Shown here piece after piece: positions 11,522-24,599 of a DNA stretch of 64,000 nucleotides (the stretch's first letter is position 1; the number at the start of each line of letters is the position of its first letter). Location of the stretch: positions 62,817,018 through 62,881,017 of the forward strand of contig CM045763.1 of assembly GCA_025200525.1 (NCBI GenBank), written 5' to 3'. Below the pieces are notes generated by a model, which saw only the letters and a program-made list of their open reading frames with translations, ran no database searches and was not told the origin of the DNA. This stretch comes from Camellia lanceoleosa (taxonomy: Eukaryota; Streptophyta; Magnoliopsida; Ericales; Theaceae). A program made the translations under genes and the position numbers.

Positions 11522-12058
11522 TGGGAACATAATTTTTGAATGGCAACACGTGGCGAGGTGGCACGAAATATACGCCTAGGTCGACTAGGTGTGCCGTGTC
11601 TTGATCATGACGCCAAGGTGATCTCGGTTTAGGAGGTTATCTTCGCAGAATCTGAGTGCAGGAAAAGCGAATTAAGGACAAAAGTTCTAAAACGAGAGAA
11701 GGCTTCAGTTTGGATAAAGCTAAGACTCTTAGAGAATTTATCCCAATCCTACTAGGAGTCCAAGATTAGCAGTAATCCAAAGTCCATTGAAGCTAGACTT
11801 CTATTGGGATTAGGTTTGTGATGATTATAAAAGAAAGGCTCCCCAATGGATCTAAGGTACGCTTTTATATTCTGAATAGTGAGTTAAGCACTTTTGCTAT
11901 CTTTGAGAGATAACTGACTTGATCGTCGGAGTGCCCCCGAGTGGATAAACCCTCTTGGGAATCTCATCTTTACATTACAGGTCATTGAAGAGTCATCTAT
12001 TACGCGATATTCTCGGTTGAATACTAATTTAACGGTGTGGTCGAAATCTACTCATACA
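11522..12058 (+). repeat. 3' LTR of family B (537 bp)
   Basis: It begins TGGGAACATAA after the polypurine tract and ends CTCATACA. Inside are a TATA-like GATTATAAAAG near 11824 and the CTGACTTGATCGTCGGAGTG block near 11920 shared by the other LTRs here. The solo LTR at 60433-60969 is homologous in reverse orientation and also exactly 537 bp. The flanking five bases (12059-12063, ATATG) have no partner because the 5' end is lost. Confidence 0.8.
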
Positions 12059-12646
12059 ATATGCACCTAATTTTCTTATTTTCTTCTTTAATTATGATCA
12101 ATTTTCTTTTTAGTTATGACATTGTTTGATTATGACTTATGAATTATTTAATTATACATTATGTTACGTTTGGTTATGACATTTTTACTTGGTTATAATA
12201 TTTTTTAATTATGACTCGGAAAATTGAAATTATATTATTTTTTCTTTTTAGATATAAGGTACATATAGTACACATACTTTGAAGGATGTGTGCCATAGTG
12301 CTTCTCTCTATTTTTAACTAATAAATTGCATGTGAATTTATAAATTTACAACTCAATTAGAGAGAAATGACTTCAATAAAATTGTGTGAAAAAAATAACC
12401 TGATTAAGGGACGAATTCAGTGATTTAGATGAATATTTGCCAACTCAAATGCATGCAAAATTAAAGTTAGATGTCGTTTGACAACAAATTTTTTAGTTAA
12501 CTTTTTAATTTTTTAAAATTATTTTAGTTTGAAATTAAAAATTTATTTAATTTGTTTTTTAAAATTTTTAAAATAATTATAATTTAAATATAATATTTTA
12601 TTTTATTAATTTATTTAACCCATCTTATCCCTTCTATCTATCTATA
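12059..12646. other. AT-rich spacer
   Basis: Low-complexity AT-rich sequence with several TTATGAC/TTATGATT repeats (12090-12210) and a MITE-like A/T stretch (12470-12600). No gene is seen. Confidence 0.5.
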
Positions 12647-12839
12647 TCTATACTATATATTAAGTAAAATGGGGTTTTTAACCCCAAATCTTGTGGGAGT
12701 TCCAATCTCCTAATCTAAATTTTCTAATTTTTTGATTTTAAAAAAAAAAAATCTTAGCATTTGTTAACTTCTCCCAACTCCCAAGTTTTTTACCCTCATA
12801 ATAACACTTTAATAAATTAAGAATAAGCATAAAAAAAAT

Positions 12840-13290
12840 TCTTTGAAATCCAACACATAAATTCCTTAAAAAATCCCAACACATATGATTATTATCCCTC
12901 ATAATAACACTTTAATACATTAAAAACAAGCATAAAAAAATTTTCTTGAAAAGTCTAACACATATGATTATTATCAAAATATTAAACTTTAATATAATAT
13001 AATAAAAAAAGACATTTAATTCCTTGAAAAGTCCAACACATATGATTATTATCAAAATATTAAACTTTAATATAATATAAAAAAGGGGAAAAAAAAGAAG
13101 ATATTTAAAAAAAAAAAAAAAAAAAGCATTCCAACACATATGATTATTATCTCTCATAATAACACTTTAATGCATTAAAAACAAGCATAAAAAAAATTCT
13201 AGAAAAGTCTAACACATATGATTATTATCAAAATATTAAACTTTAATATAATATAAAAAAGGAAAAAAAGAAGACATTTAAAAAAAAAGT
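12840..13290. repeat. Short tandem repeats inside the Helitron
   Basis: The block AACACATATGATTATTATC occurs five times (near 12877, 12957, 13036, 13133 and 13208), joined by CATAATAACACTTTAAT or by AAATATTAAACTTTAATATA. Period is 80-100 bp. No coding sense. Confidence 0.75.
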
Positions 13291-15501
13291 ATTTAAAAAT
13301 CACAATTCACATATATAGATAATTGTAAACACAATCCGTACATATATAGATAATTAGTTCAATGGTTTTTTTATTTATTTATTTTTTTTATTATAAGAAA
13401 AATGTGATGTGATTGGAGTTTGTTCAATGATTTTTTTTTTAATGTGATTTAATTGTTTTATTTACTGTTTTAATGGTTCTTCTTTACAATTATTTTTTAT
13501 TATGAAAAAAATATGATTGTAGTTAGATAGCATAAAAATATTTGTGATTTGTATAATTGAAGTTATCTCCTTTTATTGATTTGTATTTGGTCTAGCCAAA
13601 AAAAATTATAATTTGATTTTTTTTAATATGATTGAAGTTCGATAAATATAAACACTTACAAAGAAAAATGTAATTGTAGTTAGTTCAATGATTTTTTTTT
13701 TAAATGTGATTGTAATTAGTTTAATGGTTTTTTGTTTTCATTTATTTTTTTATTATGGGAAAAATGTGATGTGATTGTAGTTTGTTCAACGATTTTTTTT
13801 ATTAATGTGATTGTAATTAGTTTAATGATTCTTTTTAATGTGATTGTATTGTAATTAATTTAATAAATTTTTTTTTGGGTGAGTTCAATTAATAGTTAAA
13901 GTACCAAAAAATATTTAACTAGTTGAATGATCCGATCCAAATGATTGTAATTGTAATTGATTTTTCTCACAAAAAAATATGAGCGATCCTGATGAGTTTA
14001 ATGGTTCTTTGATGACTTCAGCTGACTAAAAGACAAACTTGGGTTTTGCGAATTTTTTTATTTTATTAAAAGACAAACTTTTATAAAATCAAAAAATACA
14101 TTTAAACAAAATATCACATTTTAATCTTATAATTATTTCATTTTTTTCTCATAACTATCACATCCATCCCCTCTAAAACAAAAAAAAAACTATCACATCC
14201 AACCACAAAAAAATATAACTATCTTTCTAAACACTAAATTTTTTTTATCCAATAATATTTTATAACTAAAAAAATTTATATAAAAACTCACTTCCCAAAC
14301 ACTCACTAATTTCGATGTTCAAATCTCTGCAAAGCTCGGTTGATTGGTTCTTGGAAATACTAAAGTGACATAAAGATAGCTTCCTGTTTATCAAAAGATC
14401 ATTATTGTTAACACATGTTGATAGACAATTCTTCATGCAATGGAAAATTGATAAGTGAGATCGACAATAGTGCACCTCTGTTCAAAATGTTCTACTTCCT
14501 TGATTTGGACAAGTGTTCAAGTATGAATCAAATCTCTCTTGCGCATTTTTCCCCTGGTAAACAAAAGTAACACGTGATTTAAAAAAATTGTGAGTTTTTA
14601 AATTTTTTTTTTTTTTGGTGATAAATGTGAGTTTTTAATCTTTTAATTTTTGGTTTTCTTTACTTCTCTTTTTTTTTTTTTTTTTTTTTTCTTCTTCTTC
14701 GACATTCTGCTTTATTGGCTCATCTAGCTAGTTTAAGTCATCACTTTAATAAAGCAACTTTAAAGATGCCTTAAAGTATGACTTTAAAGTTGACGAGCAA
14801 AATCAAAATCGTAAGATGATTTGGACGAGAGAGAGAGAGAGAGTTCACAACTAAAATATAATTACAATTAACAGTGTAACAATTATTGATGATGATTAGA
14901 TTATATTTTCAAAATAAAAAATTGTAATTGATTTTTTTGTGATGTGATTGTATTTTTAACTATCAATTGATTTAATTTGTGATTGGGTTTTAATTCATTG
15001 TATTTTTAACTACCAATTGTATATTAAAAAATATCTAAAATAAATATAAATTCTTATTAAAAAATAACAAGCTGTAATTGCAAAAAAAAAAAAAATTACA
15101 CTATAAAAAATAATTTGTATATTAAAAAAATATCTAAAACAAATATAAATTTTTATTAAAAAATAACAAGTTACAATTGTGAAAGAAAAAAAAAGAGAAA
15201 AAAAATTGCACTGTAATTAGGAAATTACACACCCTTTTCAAGCCCTCCATTGTAATTTTATTAAAAAATTACACTGTTATCAAAAAGTTGAATATCATTA
15301 TGATCATATTATTTGTTGTCCTTTGCATACATTTTGATCTTGATATTATAACGAGATAATTTTCTTTAGGTAAATAATTGATATATAATAATTCAAACTT
15401 AACAAGTGTCTTAACTTTTTATTAGGTACAATATTTCCTTTTAACAAATTTTTGTTTTTTGTTTTTTGTTTTTCATTTTTTGTTTTTTGTTTTTCGATTA
15501 G

Positions 15502-15622
15502 ATATAATGTTAACATTGTGGTCAAAGACAGTACTGGTTTAATTAATCTTACTGCTCAAGATAAACGGACAGAGTTTATCTTGCGATGTCAACCCTCATA
15601 TTTGAGGAATATGATCTCAAAG
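15502..15622 (+). pseudogene. Isolated RPA-like (OB-fold) exon in the Helitron
   Basis: An exon of 121 bp with a CGATTAG acceptor and an AAG/GTAGGAAAG donor encodes YNVNIVVKDSTGLINL and DKRTEFILRCQ, ending LRNMISK. The pattern (basic/aliphatic strand, D.TG, aliphatic strand) is that of the C-terminal OB fold of replication protein A large subunit. RPA-like genes are frequent cargo of plant Helitrons. A possible next exon starts after TTTTTATAG near 15702. No complete gene can be built, so this is a fragment. Confidence 0.4.
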
Positions 15623-15848
15623 GTAGGAAAGTATAAAATTTATTATAAAGAACTTATTCTTACATTTTCAAACAAAATGTTATAATTCCAAATTTTTATA
15701 GGATAATGGAGTTAGAATGATTAAAGATTATATTGCGTTATGCTAAGACTGTGCTTATGCATTTATCATACCTGTACCAATAATGCTACGTCAACTAGAT
15801 TGTACATCGTGCGTGAATTTTGTTTTAAATATAGATTGGTCTGAAAAA

Positions 15849-18800
15849 TTTATATAATAAAGCAGGATGATTTTTGAATTTGTCCTACACACATTTGTCT
15901 TACTAGGACATTTAGACGGCTCAGATCCATTCAAATTGTAAAACAACGCCTAAGATATATTTTTCAAAAAATATCCTACATGTACACTTTCTATTTTCCC
16001 GCTTCTCTCTTACTTTTTCTTGTCCTACTAGGACATTTAGGCCTTCGAGATCTATTCAAATTGTAAAACAACTTGAGATATATTTTTCAAAAATATCCTA
16101 CATGTACATTTTATATTTTTCCGCTTCTCTCTCTTGTTTTTTTCTTTTCTCACTCATCCTTCCATGATCCCATAATCCCACCTTCTTCTCTCTTTTCTTT
16201 TTATTTTTTTTTATTTTCTCCCATTTTTATTTTTCTCTTTATTTGTTTATTTTTTTTAAATTTCTCCTTTTTGTTCATTTATTTTTATTCATATTACATG
16301 AAAAAGTCTGCGATCTTAGAATTAGAAGCCAGATTTTATCGTGTATAGTGGAGGTTAGATTAATGAATTTTATAGTTCACAAATTAAATGAATTTGAACA
16401 ATTAATTATTATTTTTAAATATATTGAATACTTGATAGATTTCATAAATTTAGACCTTATATGAATCTTCAACATCTATATAATAAAGTAGGATAATTTT
16501 TGAATTTGTCATACACACATTTGTCCTACTATGACATTTGGACGACTCAAATCTATTCAAATTGTAAACAATGGCTGAGATATATTTTTCAAAAAATATC
16601 CTACATGTACATTTTCTATTTTCCCGCTTCTCTCTCTCACTTTTTCCTTTTCTCACTTATCCTTCCATGATCTCATGATCCCACCTTCCTCTCTCTTTTC
16701 TTTTCTTTTCTTTTTTTTTTTTTATTTTCTCTCTTTTTTTTTTCTCTCTATTTGTTTATTTTTTTTAGTTTTCTCCTTTTTGTTCACTTATTTTTATTCA
16801 TATTATATAGAAAAGTCTGCGATCCCAGAATTATGAGCCAGATTTTACTGTGTATAGTGGATATTAGATTAATAAATTTTATAATTCACAAATTAAATGA
16901 ATTTGAACAATTAATTATTATTTTTAAATATATTGAATACTTGATAGAATTCATAAATTTAGACATTATATGAATTTTCAACATCTATATAATAAAGTAG
17001 GAGGTTTTTGAATTTGTCCTATACACATTTGTCCTACTAGGACATTTGAACGACTTAGATTTATTCAAATTATAAAACAACGGTTAAGATATATTTTTCA
17101 AAAAATATCTCACATGTACATTTTTAATTTTTCCGCTTTCTCTCTTACTTTTCCTTTTCTCATCCATCATTTTATGATTCCATGATCCCACCTTCCTCTC
17201 TCTCTTTTTATTTATTTTTATTTTTTATTTTCTTCAATTTTTATTTTTCTCTCTATTTGTTTATTTTTCTATTTTCTCCTTTTTGTTCACTTATATTTAT
17301 TCATATTATATGAAAAAGTCTCGATCTCATAATTAGGAACCAGATTTTATTGTGTGTAGTAGAGATTATATTAATAAATTTTTTATTCCACAAATTAAAT
17401 GAATTTGAACAATTAATTATTATTTTTATATATATTGAATACCTAATAGATTTCGTAAATTTAGACCTTATATGAATTTTCAACATCTATATAATAAAGC
17501 AAGATTATTTTTGAATTTTCCTACACACATTTGTTCTACTAGGACATTTAGACGACTCAGATCTATTCAAATTATAAAACAACGGTTGAGATATATTTTT
17601 TCCAAAAAATATTCTACATGTACATTTTCTATTTCCCGCTTCTCTCTCTTACTTTTTCCTTTTCTCACTCTTCCTTCTATGATCCCATGATTCCACCTTC
17701 CTCTCTCTTTTTATTTTATTTTATTTTATTTTCTCCCATCTTTATTTTTCTCTCTATTTGTTTATTTTTTTATTTTTTCCTTTTTGTTCACATATTTTTA
17801 TTCATATTATATGGAAAATTTTGCGATCCCAGATTTAGGAGCCAGATTTTACTGTGTAGTGGAGATTATATTAATGAATTTTTTAGTCCACAAATTAAAT
17901 GAATTTGAACAATTAATTAATATTTTTAAATATCTTGAATACCTGATAGACTTTACAAATATAGACATCATATGAATCTTCAACATCTATATAATAAAGC
18001 ATGATGGTTTTTGAATTTATCCTATATACATTTGTCCTACTAGGACATTTGAACGGCTCAGATTTATTTAAATTATAAAACAATGACTGAAATATATTTG
18101 TCAAAAAATATCCTACATGTACATTTTCTATTTTCTGCCTTCTCTCTCTTACTTTTTCCTTTTCTCACCCATCCTTCTATGATCCTATGATCCCACCTTC
18201 CTCTCTCTTTTCTTTTTTTATTTTCTCCCTTTTTTTTTTCTCTCTATTTGTTTTTTTTTTATTTTCTCCTTTTTGTTCACATATTTTTATTCATATTATA
18301 TGGAAAATTCTGCGATCCCAGAATTAGGAACTAGATTTTATTATGTGTAAGGTAGATTATATTAATGAATTTTTTGGTCTACAAATTAAATGAATTTGAA
18401 CAATTAATTATTATTTTTAAATATATTGAATACCTGATGGATTTCGTAAATTTAGACCTCATATGAATGTTCAACATATTTTAATAAAGCATGATGGTTT
18501 TTGAATCTTCCACATATTTCTGTCCTATTAGGACATTTTTATGGCTCAGATTTGTTCAAATTATAAAACAATGACTGAGATATATTTTTCAAAAAATGTT
18601 CTATATATACATTTTTTACTTTCCTGTTTCTCCATCTCTTACTTTTTCCTTTTTTCACACCCCTTCTTCCATGATCCCGCCTTCCTTTCTCTTTTCTTTT
18701 TATTTTTTTTATTTTCTTCCGTTTTTATTTTTCTCTCTATTTATTTTTTTTTATTTTCTTCTTTTTGTTTAATATATTTTACACATATTTCCATACAATA

Positions 18801-18950
18801 TATGTGTACTCGTAATACACTAGGACATTATTGGTATACATACAATTTTCATATAATTATATAACTAAAAACAGTATTGTATGTATGCCCGTGGAAATTG
18901 TATGTATGCTAAGCACATCTATCTATCTATCTAGCTATTTATTAGATAAG
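15849..18950 (+). repeat. Array of about 500-bp units, each with a Helitron-like 5' end
   Basis: Six units start with TCTATATAATAAAG or a close form at 15849, 16475, 16984, 17486, 17986 and 18475 (spacings 626, 509, 502, 500, 489). Each has GTCCTACTAGGACATTT, a block near TCAAATTGTAAAACAACG, ATATTTTTCAAAAAATATCC, a long pyrimidine tract and ATTAAATGAATTTGAACAATT. The first unit is longer because a 150-bp piece is repeated within it. Short open frames here are by-products of the pyrimidine tracts. Confidence 0.85.
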
Positions 18951-19083
18951 CAAAAGTAAGTTTTCGTGAGGAGTTTTGTGAGAACTCCAATTTTATAATA
19001 AATTTGTGATTTTATCAAATTAAATTATATTCTAATCCTAATATTTTTTATACCGTGCCTTCAGGCACGGGCAAATGCTAGTA

Positions 19084-19435
19084 TCTATACATTTTACAAG
19101 GTAAAAAATATATATATAATATGTAAGTATAATATTTTTACTTTATAATATTTTATAAGAACATAATATATGTGTTATTTATCAATTATAATACTAACTA
19201 TCATGTTGATAATGCATGAATGTTGATAGAAGACCTTATTATAATATATCTTATTTATTTAGTGAATTTCGAACAAATATAATAAATTTTCATTTTCATT
19301 ACTTCAATTATAAAATATCAATATTTTCTTTCAAAATTACGTATATTTTATACTAATAATTTAAATTATGTTTGATATAATCATAAATAATTTTTTAAAA
19401 TCTAATCCCGTGCATAGTACGGGTGATATGCTAGT
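19084..19435 (+). mobile_element. Small Helitron-like element
   Basis: It starts TCTATACATTTTAC one base after the previous CTAGT and ends with CCCGTGCATAGTACGGG (imperfect hairpin, 19407-19423) plus TGATATG and CTAGT (19431-19435). At 352 bp it has no coding capacity. The head-to-tail abutment with its neighbours suggests serial insertion or tandem rolling-circle products. Confidence 0.45.
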
Positions 19436-22132
19436 ATTATATAATGAAAAATGAGTTTCTAACTCACAAGTCTTGTGGGAGTTCCAATACCTCAATATTA
19501 ATTTCCTAATTTTTTTATTTAAAAAAAAAACTCAACACTTATTGGCTTCTCCCATACACACACTTTTCAACTTCTCTCATACCTATTTAATTATTTTGAA
19601 AATAATAATTATCCCCCATTTTCAACTTCTCTCATACCTATTTAATTATTTTGGAAACAATAATTATTCCCCATTTTCAACTTCTCCCATACCTATTTAA
19701 TTATTTTGAAAATAATAATTATCCCTTAATTTATGGATTTCAAATGGAAAGATAACAAAAATATTTCATAATCTCTCCATTGTAATTTCTCTCATCGATT
19801 TCTAAAAGAAAATATTAAAATTTGCGTTCCTTTTTTCTTCCTAAAAACAGATAATATTTTCATGAGAATTGTGGTTATCTATTTATATCTTATATATTAT
19901 ATTATAACATAACCCAAAAAAAAATCGATATACAAACAGGTAAAATTAATAAATACGATTTTTATTTCTTCAGTTAAAATTTTTCTTTTGCTTCTCAATA
20001 TCTAATTTTAAATTTTAAAAATCTTTAAAGTCTATCTAAACAAATCTAATTTGAAAAATATCTCACACCATTATACTTTAAATCAATAAAACTCACATGT
20101 CTATCACATATCTAACTCATATCATAACTTACCTAAATAATAATAATTAAAAACAAATATAAACCATAGATAAATTAAATTAAAAAAATAGAAATCCACA
20201 ACTCTATTTTAAATAAATTTAAAATAAATAAATAAATAGAAAGAACACAAAAATAAAGAAGATAAGAATTTATATATGAATCTCAAAAAGATATGACAAT
20301 ATCTAAATTTGAATTATGATTTAATAATATAATTATCTATTTTTTGGATGTATATCTATCAAAAATTTAAATCACTTAATGGGACAAATTAATAAATTTT
20401 TAGATCTTATTTAAAGAATAATCTGATTAGTCATCCCAACTCCTAAACTTCTTGGCATTGGCAAAGGAATGAAGGTTTAGGCAGGCCGAGATCTAAGTTA
20501 TTGGGAGAGTAATATCCTACTATTCCATAAATTTATTTATTTTTTAATTTTATTTTTTTCCTCATGTGATTCTTTCTCTGTTGTTGGTTTGGTTTTTGTT
20601 TCGATTTTAATGAGATTTATGTGTTTGTTTACAAGTTAACGTGGTGAAGAAGAATTATTGGTGACAATGGTTGCAATTGAAGTATCTATGTCGATTCTGT
20701 ACCAAGAATTTTGATCGGATCTTTGTTTTTTTAATGAAAAACCCTACAATTGAAGTAAAAAAATGGGTATCAAATTTTTATTTTTTATTGTCATTTTATT
20801 TTATAGAAAATGTGAAAAATTATTGGGAATTCAAGATTGTACTATAACATTAGATTTTTGCATAACTAGGTAAATTTAAAACTTTTAAATATTTTTGTGT
20901 TTTTTATTTTTATCCTCTTTCTATCCTATTATACCATTATTGCTATTTATTAGTTTGTTAATCATAATTCAATTAATTGAAAATGAAATCTTAGTATAAT
21001 TTTACATATATATTAATTAATTTGTTACCACAATATTTGTATATAATAGCATAATATATAGGAATAATTTTCAAATATAATTTCTATTTTTTTATATGAT
21101 TAAAATAGTTTATCTTAAAATAGTACATAGAGGAGTTAGATGGCTTCTTTTAACCACAAAAAAGCCAATCAATTTTTTATACTTTTAATTTGTTAAATTG
21201 AAACATCCACAAAACAAAATTGATAAATACATATCCAAAAGATACACGTTTTTTCTTTTCTTTTATTTTTTCTTTTTTAATAGGTAGGATATTTACAAAT
21301 GAAAAATATTTGACACCTCAAAATTTTTCCATAAACCGACTTATAATGATGTGGTTATAAGTGTCAATATAATTCCAATTAAGAGAATTTTCAATCCTTA
21401 ATATTTTTTTTATCAAACTATAATTTGATAAAAATTTTAAAAAATGAAGTGTTGGAAATTATTGTTTTTTTTCATCAAAATTGATGGGGGAAAAAAATTG
21501 GGATAAGAATGAAACTTCTTTTAAAAATTGATAAAAATTTAATAAAAAAAGTTAAAGTAATTCATATCCAATCGAATTTTTTATTCAAATTTAAAACAAA
21601 TTAGATTAAAAAAAATTAAAAGAAAATGATGAAATGTTAGAAATATTCTAAAACATTTTTATTCTTAAAGACTAGAAATTCGTGTGTGTTATATTCATAT
21701 TGTATTTTTAATTATGAAATTAAAACCAAAAGAAATGTAACTTAAATTATTGGATTAATAACTGAAATATCATATCAATTATTATTAAATATCACTTTAC
21801 TTCACATTTAATAATAAAATTGTATATTTTCCTTAATTATAATTTTTTAATTTGTCTATTTTTATAACAAGAAGAGGTATATCATAACTCATGTAACCTT
21901 ATTTAATTAGATTTAACCTTTTTTTATTACAAATTATTAAAATTATACTAAACAGATTTATATATATATATTTTTTAATTTTTTTAAACTAATAATTTAA
22001 AAAGTTGTACACATAAAAATTAATTTATAAATTTTATATATATCACAAGACAAAATATTAAATTATTTTAATATATTTATAATAATTTTTTTTTAATTTA
22101 TAAAATTTTATGCATAGTACGTGTTACTATTA
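19436..22132 (+). mobile_element. Probable third Helitron-like element, degenerate
   Basis: The left part resembles the left end of the first element: TATAATG.., then CTTGTGGGAGTTCCAATA, as at 12690. It contains three copies of CTTCTC(C/T)CATACCTATTTAATTATTTTG (19572-19720). The right end candidate is TGCATAGTACGTGTTACTATTAGT near 22110-22132, a decayed form of the CCCGTGC..CTAGT terminus. AT-rich, no gene. Boundaries are tentative. Confidence 0.35.
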
Positions 22133-24189
22133 GTGGGTTTTAATATAAGGTTAGTTGTCAAACGAAGGCGTAGAATCAACTCTGCCGGGGTGTAAAGTCA
22201 AAGCTGGTGCCTACTTTGTCGGGGTGGTAAGAGAAGTTAGTACTTACCTATTTTGTCGGGTTGGTTAATTGGGGGACACTCTGATTAAAGTTCTATATCT
22301 ATAAGTAAAAAAATGTCAACCAGCAATAAATCGAAGGCTTTATTTAGCCTGTGTTAAAATAATATATATTTATTATATTATTTTATTTTATTTAAATTAT
22401 AATTATTTTATTTAGATTATTATGATTTTTTATATCATTTTAAATTTAATTTATATTTCATATTTTTTTAATAAAAAATTAAAATATATATTAATATAAT
22501 ACTTTTCAATTAACCCCTAAATATAGTGATGCCGTGTACCTTAATCCTAGAGGTGTAATATTTAAGGGTGTTTTGGCAAATTGGATTTTAGCTGTTTTTT
22601 TATTAAAATTTACGAAAAGATAAAATAAATTAAAATAATTAATAAGACAAAATATTACATAAAATTCATAATCATTTTATTTTTCTCTCACAAATATCTC
22701 ACCTAACTACAAAAAATATATTTTTTCAAACACAAAAATTACAGCCTACTAAATTATCTAAAAACTAAAATTGCTTATTAAAATAACAATTTTGCAAACA
22801 CCCTCATAGAGTGGGATGAAGGTTACTATTGTGCCTCAATTTGAGATTTTATGCTTATTTTTATGATCTCAACCTTTTATGTTGTAGGGTTAGATTTTAT
22901 GTCTACAAAAATCATATTAATCAAATAGAAATAATTATATGATCGAATTACATTTATCATAAAAAAATAAACAATAAGTTTTCTTTTGAGAAATAGCATA
23001 AAAAATATGCAATCCGATCACATGGTTATTAATATTTGATGAATATGATTTTTTAGTAGACATGAAGTACTCAACGAATTTACAAAATGAACAATTTCAA
23101 TTATAAAAATAAATCCATAATAAATCTCAAATTGAAGCACAATAGTTATTGTTGTTCTAAAGGCACAACAGTAATCCCATGTCCCATAGAGTGTCCCAAA
23201 TAAAGATTATTCTTAGCTAGCAAGTATATCTTAATCTGACACCTTTTTATTTATATTAAATTGAGGGGTCTTTCGGAAAGCACAAAAAAAGCTAGTTTTT
23301 AATTTTTTACTCATTTTAGGTCACATCACCTTTCATATTTTTTATCCATAAAAGGCAAAATAAATTAAAAAAAATCCAAAAGTCAATTTTTACAAACTTT
23401 TCAAAACACCACTTAATCACTAACGTGACCTTTTCATATCCAACAACGTTAATTGATGAGTAATGATACATCTCGTATTTTGGATCTTAATGATATGACA
23501 AATACTGTATTGGACAATTTTATGTTTTCGTGAGATTTTCAAGTGATATGATTTATGACACATCAATTAGAGTTGGTTTGGGAGTTCAAAATTAGAGGTT
23601 CACAATATTTTCCGTTAATTCATACATATCTTTTTCATTAATTAAGGTCTCATCTTAACATAGTGACTATTATTTTGTATAAAAAAAATAAAAACAAAAA
23701 ATTCTACTTTTAACTCGATCATACTGAAATAATGCAATTACAATTAACGGATTAATTTAATGTGTTTTTTTTTTGATGATCTATACAAAGGGCATACAAA
23801 ATAAACATATTAAATTATTAAGGTGGGGTTTGCGATGGGTCTTATAGACCCAACTGAACTGTCTAGTCTATCACAATAAACTAAGCTGGACTCTTATTTG
23901 ATTATTCTAAAACTTTCATTCAAATCCACCGAACAAAAGTTTAATGATTAAGATACTCAAGTTATAAAGTTTTTTATTACTAATATAATTTCATTGGTAA
24001 TTAAAAAATATCCCGTGAGATTGTATATTTGTGAAGTATTACATGTAACTTAAGCTTTTCTATAAAAATGAGTGGCGCATAGGATTTTAATTACAAGCAT
24101 TTAACAATATCACGTCAGTTTAAAATTCAATTTTGAAGGGACAAAGGCTCCACTTATTTCTCTTTCCCTTTGTTTTTCTTTCGTCATGG
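22133..24189. other. AT-rich intergenic DNA with MITE-like inserts
   Basis: No gene is seen. A short repeat of TTTGTCGGG(G/T)TGG occurs at 22217 and 22253. Two stretches have imperfect terminal inverted repeats: 22565-22804 (AGGGTGTTTTGGCAAATTG against the reverse complement of CAATTTTGCAAACACCCT) and about 23266-23412. These look like hAT-type MITEs; their target duplications are not clear. Confidence 0.45.
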
Positions 24190-24355
24190 GGGTGAGCTAT
24201 AATTTAGAAAGGCACTATGGGAGTCCTACACTTGTGTGTGGGCCACATTTCAAAATGGCTCGTCATATGTGAGCTACAATTCAAAAAGGCGCCACGAGAG
24301 TCCTATAATTGTGTAGGCCACATTTCAAAATGGCGCTACGGGAGTCATAAACTTT
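24190..24355. repeat. Imperfect direct repeats
   Basis: GGCCACATTTCAAAATGGC is present twice (24238 and 24308), alternating with GAGCTA(T/C)AATT(T/C)A units and (G/C)GAGAGTCCTA pieces. Function unknown; it lies just upstream of the LTR remnant. Confidence 0.6.
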
Positions 24356-24599
24356 GTGTGAGCTCCCCACCCGTTCTTGCTTTTTACCAACAACTTGGTA
24401 TTTTACAAGAACACACCGTAAGTTGATCCAACAACCAGTCGATGAGGATCTTAGAGTCCAAACCCATGGCTAGTCCTACTATCAAGACCCATTTTGTTCA
24501 ATCATGTTTGGGCTGAGCCAACAAATAATTTGTGTGAGTCGAGTATAAAAATTGCACATTCGACAAATAAAGCACATCCAAGTCCATCAATCATGGACC

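Larger units (their letters stand above)
6904..12058 (+). mobile_element. 5'-truncated Tat-type Ty3/Gypsy element, family B
   Basis: The order of parts equals that of the complete element at 48455-60256: tandem repeats (7047-7668), a minus-strand three-exon gene remnant (10429 to 8411), a purine-rich tract TAAGGGGCGAT at 11511-11521, then an LTR at 11522-12058. Gag, pol and the 5' LTR are missing; everything left of the gap is unrelated. The body is decayed, with several nonsense codons in the antisense gene. Lineage is inferred from shared layout and from the homologous antisense protein, since no pol remains. Confidence 0.7.
12647..19082 (+). mobile_element. Helitron-like element with internal tandem array
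   Basis: The left end TCTATACTATATATTAAG matches the usual TC..TATATTAAG start of plant Helitrons. The right end has the hairpin CCGTGCCTTCAGGCACGG (19053-19070) followed by GCAAATG and CTAGT (19078-19082), the classic CTRRT terminus. Inside are short tandem copies (12840-13280), AT-rich sequence, an RPA-like exon (15502-15622) and an array of about 500-bp units (15849-18950). No Rep/helicase frame is visible, so it would be non-autonomous. Pairing of these two ends is inference, since the array units also start with a Helitron-like 5' end. Confidence 0.55.

Noticed and set aside
16073..18864. Several frames of 60-107 codons rich in Phe, Leu and Ser
   Set aside because: They fall at the same place in each 500-bp repeat unit and come from its pyrimidine tracts; no conserved protein and no splice context.
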